This document shows, one piece after another, positions 10,601-22,100 of a stretch of DNA of 64,000 bases (its first letter is position 1; each line of letters begins with the position of its first letter). Made by a program: the position numbers and the translations under genes. Origin of the DNA: Struthio camelus (taxonomy: Eukaryota > Chordata > Aves > Struthioniformes > Struthionidae); contig NC_090956.1 in assembly GCF_040807025.1 (NCBI RefSeq), positions 3,708,517-3,772,516 on the forward strand. Reading direction: 5' to 3'. The notes under the pieces are model-generated. The model had not been told where the DNA came from and ran no database searches. It was given only the letters and a program-made list of their open reading frames with translations.

Positions 10601-12680
10601 GACACCAGGGCCCCCAGGGCAAACTAGCCCCTTCCAGCATCAGGCTCTGCTGTTGCAGCAACACGATGGCAGCACAGCCCCCTGGCCGCCCAGGCGTCGG
10701 CGGGTCTCCGTGCTGCCCTGAGCATCCATCACACGGCTGAACCAGCGGCTCTGGGTCCCACGAGGAGCCCTGAGGGAGGGCACTCACCCCCAGCCCGGCT
10801 GCATCCCATCGCGGAGGCGCCTGCCTCCCACCACGGCCCCGCTCAGGCCCCGCTGGCTGGGCCCCTGCAGAGCCAAGCCCCGCAGGCTGGGGATTTTCTG
10901 CGCCGCTGAGCCATCTCCTCCACCTCGTCTGCGCCCCCAGGGAGAGCAGCCTGGACAGCGGGATGTGTCACCCTGCCTGGGCAGAGGAACTGCCACCTCC
11001 ATCTAATCTCCCCCCGGTCTTCCTCCCCCCACGGAGCCAGGGAAGAAGCGGGAGCGGCGGCGCCCAGGCGATGCACGCAGCCTGCGGGCACAGCCGTTCC
11101 CTGCCACCGGCTGCCGCTTGGACAGTGAAACCTGCCCACCAGGGAAGCGTTATCCAGGGGAGGGAGGTCGGCGCAGATGCTGTGGAGCGGTGACCGGCTG
11201 GGAGCGACGCATCCCGGCATTAGCACTAAACCATCTGGCCTGCCCTCGCCAAGGCCTGGCCCCAGAGCCGTCTGGGAACAGGTCACAGCTGTGGACCGTC
11301 TTCACCCCAACCACAGAGCTGAGCCCAGGGAGCCCTGCAGACCTCAGCGGCATCAGCCACTGGGCCAGAGAGGTTTCCTGGGGGTAAAACATCTCCAAGG
11401 TGAAAGGAATTTGGGGAAGGGGTGATAGGAGACAAGGGGCAGATGCTCATGGGTGAAGGATGGGGCCTTTAGGGAGGACAGTGAGGAGCTCTGCTTTGAA
11501 GGACTGTGGCAATGCTGCGGCTCTGGGGAAGGTGCAAGTTCGAAGGTGAGATGGGGGGTTAAAGGCTGCAAGGAGACAGGAAGGGACAACTGGAGGCGAG
11601 CGAGGAGGACATGACCTGATCCAGAGGCCTTGCCCCACGCTGCAGCGTTAGTGGAAGGCTTCCACCTCGAAGGCCAGCATCCCGCACAAGCTCTCTCCCG
11701 GCATCTCAGCCAAGCCATCGCGGCCTCCCCGAGCCCGAGGAACGCGCTGCCCGGCTCAAGGACCCACGGCCACTCACCTGGGGTAGCCTAGCTCACCCAC
11801 ATGGCGCCAGGCTGGCTGGGCGCTGCCCAAAGCCCCTGGCTTTGACGGTGTCACGCTCTTGGCCTCACTGTCCTCTGGGGACCGTCACTCCTCTGGTGCC
11901 CGCAGGACCACGTTTGCTGCAAGGCGGCTGCCGGCTGCTGCTGCCCGATGCATATTTGATGACTGCTATTATTCTCATCTCCACTCACGAGCAGAGAGAC
12001 GGGAGCTAATCGCCCCTGTGCAGAGCCAGGGAATATCAGGGATGGAGCGGCTGGAGGAGCGAGGGGCAGTCAGCTCTGTCCCGGTCCCTTCCTTCCCAGG
12101 GACGCAGCTAGACGGTCCCGCAGCCCCTTCCCTCCTGGGGTGTAGACAGATCAGCATCATCTCTCAAGGTCACGCACATCGTCACAAACAGCTGGTGAAG
12201 GGCCCTGACCCACTCCTTCCCCTCAGCTGAAGCAGATCTGGGAAGAGAAATCACAGCACCCCACGCATGACCCTCTCCAAAGGAGGGCAGGACCGGACGG
12301 GCTCTCCAGCCACCCCCAGGCCTGGCACAGAGAAGGGATCTAGATGGAGGCATCAGCTCCCCTTATCTCGACAGTACTGGTGCCCTCTCCACCCTGGGAT
12401 GAGCAGAGTGTTTCCCCGCTGCCACCTTCAGCCTGAGATCAGCAGGCCAAAGAGCGTTTGAAAAGCTTCATCCTCCTCCCCAGCACTGGGTCCTGCTTCA
12501 TGGGGCCGGGACCGTCAGCCGGGAGCGAGCGCTGCCGGCACGGGGTCCACAGCCTTCCACGCGCTGGGGCACCGGGAGCGAGCGCTGCCCAGCCCGCGCC
12601 GGGAAAATCTCAGCTTGCTTTTCCTTTCTCCCCAAGGGGCGAGCCCCAGCTCAGGCTCCTCCAGGCAAAGGCGAACTCTG
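10601..12680. other. Intergenic stretch, nothing recognised
   Basis: Moderately GC-rich unique-looking sequence between the CpG block and the AT-rich island. I see no exon with recognisable protein similarity, no RNA gene and no clear repeat. The subregion near 11935-12010, with GATGCATATTTGATGACTGC, has an enhancer-like feel but no firm evidence. Confidence 0.4.
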
Positions 12681-12689
12681 AGCTGCATC

Positions 12690-13215
12690 CCTGCAGCTAT
12701 GCGGTGGGTATTTATTATGCTGATTCCTCAGAAAGCGAGGGCTTAACTGCAAATTACAATCAATAGCCCCAATCCCCAAGGGGCGGGTTCATCATTTAGC
12801 AGGCACAACCAGAGGAATTCAAAAGTATTTGCCAGCCATAAATCCTCCTCTCTGGCTCTACACAACGCGTGATGGCTGGTTGGGGGTGACCCTTGTCAGC
12901 ATTTGAAACAATTAAGCTGTCACTGCGGATCGTGACTCTTATATACAGCCCTGAGCAGCGCTTTAAGATGTCAGCGTGATGGGGTGAGGGAAGCTGGCTG
13001 AGGCAAGCCCACAGCAGTAACTGTCTCTCATTGAATTAAATGAATGTATTTGGAGTCAGAGTCTCTTTTTATTACCTTGCAAACGATTCCTGACTAAATT
13101 AAATTATAAAAGGAGTGTTCAGCCAATCAAACCTGCTTGATTGCCTGGAACAGGCATTTTAAACAGAGCACGCCTTGGGCCTTCACTGTTTCCAGGACTA
13201 GATGGAGGGTAGCTG
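12690..13215. promoter_or_regulatory. AT-rich candidate conserved noncoding element
   Basis: An abrupt switch to AT-rich, non-repetitive sequence inside a GC-rich neighbourhood. It is dense in homeodomain/POU-like words: TGCAAATTACAATCAAT near 12749, AACAATTAAGCTGTCA near 12907, TTGAATTAAATGAATG near 13031 and CTAAATTAAATTATAA near 13094. No coding frame is evident. It lies between DRG2 and MYO15A, so an enhancer for the hair-cell gene MYO15A is plausible. Conservation cannot be tested from one sequence. Confidence 0.35.
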
Positions 13216-15923
13216 ATGGACTGTGTCAAATCCGATCCACTCCACTTCACACCTGGAGCGTCACTCTGCAGCGACGCGCAGCTGCGCTCCACAAACAAAG
13301 CCGGCCCAGGGACAAGGCGGGAATCAGCGCAGCCCTTCGGGAGGTGGGCACAGTGCTAATGAAACCAGAGCAAGCTGAAAGAGCAGAGAAACGGCAGAGG
13401 GCTGCAATGCAGAACAGCAGCCGGCAATCCAGCCAGGCTGCTGAGGGCAGATCTGCCTCCTCGGAAAGTCTCATCCAGCTAAGCCTTCCCTTCTGCGTCG
13501 GAAAAGGCAGCATCGTGCTTCTTGGGGGGCAAAACCACAGCTCCTGCCCGCTAGAATGAGCGGCACCCCCTCCTCCTCGATGGGAAAGAGCGCTTGCTTT
13601 TCCCCAGGAACGCTCAGCAAAGGGTCTCTGACCGCATCCCCCCTCGCTAGCTCTCTCACGCAGCTAACAAGGGGTCTGACCGATTCCCATCGGCCTCAGG
13701 AGGCGGCTCTAGGAGCTAAATCAGGCTCTGAAGCAATACTAACGCTGGAGTAGACTTTCCCCCCTCAGTACCTTGCTTCTCCAGGATTGGGAGAGATCTT
13801 CAGGCAAAGCTGCTCTTGCACTGAACTGCAGTGTTTGCAGCTTTTAATGTCAGTGTGTAGAGCACTTAGGGAAGCCGTCTGGAAGAATGAACACAGTGTG
13901 CAATTAAATGCACGTATTTCCAGATACAGCTTCAAACTTGTCTGCAAAAAAAAAAAAGCTACTCTTGCTTAAAAAAAAGAAGTTAGCTTCTTTGATTTAA
14001 CTATTTTTACTCCTTCCCTATACCAAGTTTAATCACACATCAGTTCATTCTGAACAGGATAAGAAAACGCCTAATTTCTTAAATGAAGAATGAGGCTAAT
14101 TAGATGGAGGTTTTTAACAACGGCCCACTGGACCACTCAATTTGAAACTGGAGCACGCTGAGAGGTAGGTACTAACTGAATAAGAACATGTATTAGAACA
14201 TAATACTTTGCATTTCAGATTCACGCAAGCATCATCCATTTTCCCATTCTACACACTACCTGGCTTGAGGATGAAGCAGAGTTAGCAATTCTGGCTGTCC
14301 GTTTCTTACGCTGGGCCATTGCAGGCCCCTTGGTTTGGGGTTAAAAGTCAGAAACTCAGGGACAAACTGAAACCAAAAGAACTCTTTGTGCAGGAAGCTC
14401 TGCCTGTGCAACCTTCACAGGAAATTTAAAGGGCAAGTTAATGTGCTGGAACGGCATCCCACCCAATTCACACAGAGAAGCGCCTGCTTTCTAAAGTCAG
14501 CTCAGGCATAATGCAGCTAATTTGGAGCTCATTCTCCGCTAGGTTCCACCACGGCCGGGATTTGCTCTGCATTCCAGCTGTGAGCAAAGTCAGGAACAAC
14601 AAAGGGAAACTACAGAGTTCAAAGTCACCTTCTTAGCTTGGGTATTGTGTATATTATCTATTTAGCTCCCATCACACCTCATCTAGGTCCTTTCCAACCT
14701 CAGAGCCACTCTCTCAGCCACTGCACAACCTATTCCACCCTACAGCCTCTTGCAACAGCATCCAGGCAGGGTTCCTCAGTTGACCAAAGGTAGAAAAGAG
14801 ATCTAGAAAACACAACAAACTATCTAACAACTGCAGGTAGACATGTACAATTCACATGAAATAGCAACTTTTATTTTCTCAAATAAAATATTCCTTCCAT
14901 TTCTGTTTGATTACTTTGGGAAGGGTGGGGAGGAGCACAAAAGAGAGGGAAGGGGCCCGGCTCAGACAAGTCTGCTATCAGACTTGTCCTCGCAGTTAAG
15001 AGCCCACATCAGACTGAACCCTTTTTCAATGAAAGAAAATAAAAGCTATGTGCAGCTCTTGATCCTAGAAGAAAAGAGCTGTTCTCTATCAGGCACTCCA
15101 AACTGGTAAGCATCAATATTCAATGAAAAAGCATGATTAGAAAAATCCCCAAATTCCGATGAAAAAAATCCATACAAGCAATATTATTTAACAGGGCTGG
15201 GGTGAAACCCTTGGCATGGGATGGTACTTCAGGCTCAAAGAGCTGTTACCGGAATTTAGGTGCATGACTGAGAAAGAAGCAGATCTCCAGCAATACTCTT
15301 GGGGACTAATGGACAGGATAAGAGCAAAGTAGTAAACTCCCAAGGTAACTTCTTGGACCAATGATATGCCGGAAGTAAATCCTCACTGCAGCCTATGGCT
15401 CTTTGATCGTACCTTGCTGCAGTTTGGCCAGGTCAATCATTCCTTAGCAAGGTTTCATTTCTCACCTCTCTTGGTAGTACCAATCGGACCAGATGTCCTA
15501 TAAACCTTACTGCAGAGCTAACACGAGGCACCGAGTGCCAGGTTTTAATATAATTGAGGTGAGACCATTATCAATTAGCTGAGGGTCGTCTCAGATACAG
15601 AGACTGAAGTCGCCCTCGGTGGAAGCTGTAGAGGCAACATGTCCAGCGAGCAGGGGAGGGAGAACTTTGTTTCCACTTCAGATATTTCCATTTCAAATGC
15701 TTACATTAAATGAATGGACACACAGCAAAACATCAGTAACACTCCCCCAGTCCTGGTTTCCCTGTCCCAAAGCACCGGGCCAAATTTGCTCGCACAAACC
15801 CATAAACTTCCCACTGGTTGAGCAAACCACTGGAAGGTTAAAAGATGGACACGCATGCAAACCCTGCTAGGGGCAGGAGGTTGTTAGCTCTAGGCGCTAT
15901 GTCCTAGAAGAACGGGCTCCTTT
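13216..15923. other. Intergenic stretch downstream of DRG2, nothing recognised
   Basis: AT-richer unique sequence between the candidate enhancer and the DRG2 3' end. There is no recognisable exon or RNA gene. A short stretch near 14675-14705 (TCTAGGTCCTTTCCAACCTC) resembles the 3' end of CR1-type LINEs but is too short to call. Confidence 0.4.
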
Positions 15924-15929
15924 TTTATT
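15924..15929 (-). terminator. Candidate DRG2 poly(A) signal AATAAA
   Basis: AATAAA on the minus strand about 260 bases beyond the DRG2 stop codon, a plausible 3' UTR length. It is the nearest canonical hexamer I found downstream of the gene. Confidence 0.5.
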
Positions 15930-16186
15930 TAGGAGATATTACCTCACTTGAAACGCTGCAAGATGGAAACCCATCTCTCCCATCCCCACCTGCAAGTAGA
16001 GTAGCCTCATTCTCTGCCTTTCTCCAAGGGAACGAGCTTCACAGAAGCATTCTTGCTTTCTTGGCTGTGGAACACATCTCCCTTTTTTCTTTTTTTTCTT
16101 TTTTGTTTTGTTTTGCTTTTATGTGGTCAGTTCCAATTCTAGTGATTAAGACAAGGCCAGGCACCAGCAAAGAGCAGCAAAGAGGG

Positions 16187-19100
16187 TTACTTCTTGACAA
16201 TCTGAATGACATCTTCATGCTCCATCATATGAGTTAAGCCCACTCTTTGAGGACTGTATTTTGTGCTTGTCCCCTTTAAAGCAAAAGGAAGAGGGGGTTA
16301 GGAGCAAACCTGTCAGAGCGGCAGAAGGACAGGGATTTCACTGGCTGTTACGCACTTACCCACACCAAGGCATATTTGAACTGGCTGGCTAATGATCTGT
16401 GAATTCGATGGCACTGCAAGACAGACAGACAGATTATTAGACAGTTTAGTGATGCTATTTTGCAAACAACTTGCTTAATACCCAGGAACTAGAAGCAACT
16501 CAGATCCATGTCAGAAATTACAGCAGTGACTTTAGGAGCCAGTTAACTGGCTTTTTCCAGCACTTTAAAGAATACAGAACAGAAATACAGGAATTACTAG
16601 TCCACATAAATCCCCATTCACTACTTCCAGGTGCTTTTTCATTGGCCTGCATTAAGTAGCTTTTGTTCTCTCCCATTTATTACAAACATTAGCAGCTAGG
16701 AAAGAAACCCAAGGCAGATGAAACAAGTCAAGATAACAAAAGGAGAAGCCCAACAAAATATTGACACATCCCAACCTTTACAAAGCACAAATATACCACA
16801 GCAGACTCCAAGAGGATCCTGCCTTCTGCTGCCAAGTAAATGTAAAAGATACGAGAAATTACCACATGCTCCACAGAGGCCCCTTTCCGTAGAATAATGG
16901 CATCTGTGAAGTCTGGTCTCTCTATGGGAAAGCAGAAGAGAGGGGAAAAAACAGCACTGGCTTTCCATCAAACGTGTTCTAACATGCCGACACCATCTCA
17001 CGTTGCTTTGTGCTTAATACTCCCAAATTCCTCCTCACTTGCGAGCGGCCTCCCAGACAGAACAGCCATCCAGGTACTTGATCAAAGCATCAAACTGGTT
17101 CTGTAGACACTCCAGTACCCACAAGCACGGTTACCCATATCACACAGTCAACTGCTTCCTCACAATTCACCTGCTCCAACTCCATTCCAAATACTTGTCT
17201 TAAACGACAAGCAAAAAAGCCAAAGTCAAAACACACAAGCCTAAATTAAACGGAACCACTCGGGACTTTTCTGTAAAATCCCCAAGGTTTCACAGCTTAA
17301 CAAGCTCACAGACAGTTCCTTACTCTCCTCACATCCACCCAGTTCAGAGTCACAGCCACCCACAACCAAACAGGAGAAAGGTCTTTGAAAGGGAAGAAGC
17401 TATAGATGTGCCTTCACCACTAGACAAAGCTGCAAGTGAGCTGTAAAGCAAAAGAAGGGTTCAAAGGCACGGCTGAGCCTCAGGAGCCCAGCATGGGAAT
17501 CACCAGACCTCCCCCCGAGGGAACAAGAGACCTTTTCTGGGTAGCAATCACCTGCACAGCTCATCACAGAGTGTATATAATAGCTATTCAAAGAGGGAAA
17601 ACAAGAACTTGCAAACTTTATTTCCTTATGTTATTATCATGCAAAGTCTTGTGAAAATTCAGCCCTTCTACTGTTAAGAGAGAACAGGAGGGCTGTAATG
17701 GGATACACGCAAGGCTGGGTCAGATGGAACAAAAGCATTTCCCAAGAGCTAACGCTGAAGACTGGTCAGGAGAGTGTAATTGCAGCACCTCCAAGACAGA
17801 AGAGATCCCAGACAGCCAGGCATTCAAACACCTCTGGCAGCCTGTGCGTGCTTGGTGCCCACCAGCCCTTTGTGCTTTTTCAAACCCTCAGTTCAGCTAA
17901 CGTCCGCTTACGTCCTCGTTTCTTGGTGTAGATGCAGGTAAGCGCAAGGTATTCCCAGAGCTTCTCCAGCAAGTAATCCAGATTCAGTTTCATGCCACAG
18001 CTGCAAAACACCACAAACATCTCAGTGTTTACTGCTGCTGTGATTTAGAGACCCAGAAGAGCAAGCTGCAACAGCTTATTAAAGTGCTAGGGAACAAGGG
18101 GAAAAGTGTCTAATGAGGTCAGTAGAGGAAAAACACAAGGTGAAACAAACAGAGCTTTCAGAGCGGAAAGCAGCTTTGAAGCAGCAAAGCCCCAGTCAGA
18201 TATATCAGTACTTCTAAGGGAACGAGCTAGACTGGTTTATTCTGGCCTGCAGACAGTGTGAGGCAGCCAGGCAGCCTCCCTCTCCAGGGGAAGGCAGCCC
18301 TGGAAATGCTGCATTGCGGCCCTCTATTTCTCGCCCCAGCAGCCAGAAGTGGCCTAGGGAGAAGCTCCTCCTTGGAGGAAAAGCTAGAGAAAGGGGTGTG
18401 AAATGAACGACCAAACTGTCTGGGCCAATGCATAAAACAGCCATAAAATGCCATAAAACAGCCTTATGACAGCCATAAGCAATCCTACCTGATTACAACA
18501 CTGTGGGGTCTCCGAGCAAGACGATCCACCTCCTCCATAGATATCTGGTCAATCTTGTTATAAACCTAAGCCAAAGGAAAAACAATATAGCCTTCAGGAA
18601 ATCAATTCAGCAACTCTATAAGGAAGGAAAACGCGTACATGCAAGTGTAACAAGGCAGTTCTGGCATTTGGTACAGAAACACAGATCATGCCCAACAGAG
18701 GGTGGGCCAAGGTTTTTAGTAGAATAAACTGCTAAGGCTCAGAAGCCTAAACATAAGTTTGGGCCTTCTAGAGTTCTCTGCTTGGGATGGCTTGGGATAT
18801 ATTCTCCAGCATCTTGGATTTCATTATAAACCCAGCCACTATCAAGCAGCATCGTTAAGTGAATTCCGGCACACAGGATCGTTCATGAAAAATCAAATGC
18901 AGAACTTGCAGCAGCACCTGTGCCATGCAAGCAAACCCCATGCCACCAACACACACAGCTCGCTGCTGCTCCACGGCAATCAGCCACAAGAGGGCACAGG
19001 GAACACACATACAGTGCAGCTGCACGCGTAAAAGTTAGTAAAAAGCTCCCTGTTGAGTAGTGTTTTCTACCTCTTTAACCCTCAAATGCTACTGCTTTAG

Positions 19101-22100
19101 GAACCAGGAAGGCCTAGAGTTTACTTCAGCAAAGAACGGTCTCGCTCAAGATCAGTCAGTGCCAGGAGATGCTTGGTGCTGTAGCAGGCAGGCTGTTTCT
19201 GAGATACTCACATAGAGGCACGGCATATAGACCCTGTTGCCTACAATCACGTCGATGAACTCATCAGGAGAACAATCCTCTCTAAAGAGAACCTCAGCAT
19301 TGAAGATTTCTGAGGTGAACGTTGTCAAGGCCCAGAACCCAACGCTTCTAAACACTGCTACGAGCCAACTGGCTGAGCTTGCTTGGACGACTGGGAAATG
19401 GAACAAGGAAGGGAAAGAACCAGCCAGGCTTGTTCTTAACCCAGCAAGCACCAAAGAGACACAGAAAGGCATAGCCCCACAGCAAGTACCACTTGACTCG
19501 TGAGACGCTGATCTGGAGCTCAGGAAAGGATACTATATTCATGGAGGATGAGTTGTACCAACTTTTCAGAGCACTGAGTCAACGTTACAGTCGAGTTGAA
19601 GGAGATGCCTCCACCCTTTTTCGGCTGCAGAAAGGGCATAAACCAACTTAAGAACGGTGCAAAATCCATAGCCCCCCTTCAGTCTGTCCAACACGAGGGG
19701 CAACAAAGAGTGATCTTGCTTTTGATTAGGCAGCCGGGCATAAGCTGTGGCTGCAGCACCTCAGGAAATCTCACCTTGAAATAGATATTTGGCTTGCTTT
19801 TGTTCAGCCGGATTCCTACAGACTCCAGTTCTTTCTCCAGCAGGGCCCTGCAGGGACACTGTACATTAGCACCTGTTATACTGAGCTCCGTTAAATGAGA
19901 GCCAGATGTTTCCTTTTTGACTATCATCTTTAGCTGAATATTGACACAGCCTTCACATAAACTTGCGCTGCAGCATACAACCACAGCTAATGCAGGAGAA
20001 AGTCTGTGGTGGAAATCTAGCATGACATCCTCATCTCTGAACAACCATCCTGCAGGAAGGATCCTTTAGCTGAGAAGCCTGAGACAAGACTCCTAGAAAG
20101 CACTGTAAATGCTGTTCCCAGTTAGCCAGCAGGCTTCTAATGGAGTACAACCTCCATCTCACACTCAAGAACTTAAATACCTATTCCCAAACGCGCACAG
20201 CTCGCCCCATTTCACAGAGCTGATGCTTTCTCTGGGCATATGGGAACCCTTGATCCTGGCCTGCCAACCCACAGTCTCACGCGCCCAGAAGCACATACTC
20301 ACCTCTGTACTTCACCCTTTGTGGCATCCAGCATCATAATAACAACATCTGCCGTCCTGGCTACCGCTATCACCTGCCGACCTCTGCCCTTCCCTGACAA
20401 GAGAGGAGACGACTGTTTATCAGGGAGGGAAAACAGCTATGAGTTCTTTGACAGATGGGGACTCCTACCTCACACAGCTGCTTGGAAACAAGAAAAAAGA
20501 TCCTGCAGTCCTGTATTGGCTGTAATCAACTGTTGGGGGGCGTATGAGGGAGCATATCTGGCCTGTTCCTGTTCTCTTACATGCAGCACAAACCCAAACA
20601 AATACTCTTTGCGGCTGCTGCTCCACCACTCATTACCCTCATTACCCAGACTAGTGAGTGTAAAGCTGTCTCTGTACAGCTGCACAGGTTGAGATGACAT
20701 CTCTGCCTGCAGAGCAGGCATTCGCAGACATGTGCGATCATAGCAGTTCCAGGTGGTAAAGACAGGTTACCCAGAAGAGTGATACGGGCCCAGGGTCCCC
20801 ATGCAGAGAGACTACACCTTCTGCTCAATTATTAACAAGGCCATATTCCTCCGAGAAGAGACCATTAGGAAATTTTCCTAAGTTTCATAAGGCTTCTTCT
20901 GACAAGACTAGCCAATGAGGCGACGAAGCAGAGGGACAAAGCTAACATCTCTTCCCAAAATCAGGAGTCATGGGAGGACTGGCAGAAACTCAGGAGATTA
21001 GTCAAGAGAAGCTACTGTTTAGCTGTAATTTCCCCCTCCGCCTCTCTGGTGTCTTTCTTTAGATTTCCTCTCTACCAGATGAGCAAGATAACATTCATAC
21101 AAGAAAGTGAGAAGTGACTGGCTTGCTTTGGCTCCCACCTCCAGAAAAGCATCTTTCTGCTACATTTAGAACCTTACATAAGCTCAGGGATAAGAACCGT
21201 GCCTCATTTTCAAGATCAAGAACTCTAAAATTTGGAAAGCCACTGCAGGAAGTGCTGGCCCAGCAAACCTGCTAACAGTTCACTATTGAGAGTAAATCCT
21301 TAAGTTGCATGAACATAGAGATCGGCCAACCTTGTGCTGCCCCTTCGATGATCCCAGGCAGATCCAAGAGCTGAATATTGGCTCCTTTGTACTGAAAAGG
21401 AAACAGAAGGATGGAAAGTTGAAAGTCTCGTGCAGGGCATCTAAACCGCTTTGAAAGCTCTAAGCAAGAACTAAAGTCCAAAGCCTGCAGACAGCGGAAC
21501 TGAATGAACCTGATGGAGCAGGGCAAGTTTGCACAAAGCTGATGAATGTATTTTGTGGAAGCAATCTCCAGAGTAATTCCTATTAAGCAGTTTTCAACAA
21601 CTCTGGGTCATACTGCAGTACGTTAGGTTCTGACCTCCTAAAGCGTCAGATGATTGCGGTTCAACAAAGCACCAGGGAACCGGCACAACACAAAAGTAGC
21701 ATTACCCTGAGTTGGTGAAATGGAAAAGAAAGAAAAAAACCAAAACTTACTTTTCTGTCTAACACATAAAGCACTGTAACAAGCAATGTCACCATCTCTT
21801 ATTGGTAGGATCAGAATTATTCAGCTGTGTTGCAGGTCTTACAGTACCAGGAAATAACGGGAGACTCTTCTTCATCAGAGCTGCAGAGCCATTCGCTTCC
21901 AAGCTACTGTTGTGGTGAAGCCCTAAGTTCTAGCAAGTGACTGGAGTTAAAGGTCACATTTGAACGTGTTACAATATTTGTATTCATTTTAATACCAATA
22001 GAGTTGCTTTCATTAGTCAACTTTGCTTTCAATTCTGATCCAAAATTTCCCATTACTCTTGGATGTTTTTCAGTTTGATGCCCTTTATCATTTGCTTTAC

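Noticed and set aside
14675-14705. CR1-like 3' end relic
   Set aside because: Only about 20 matching bases and no element body, so too short to support a call.
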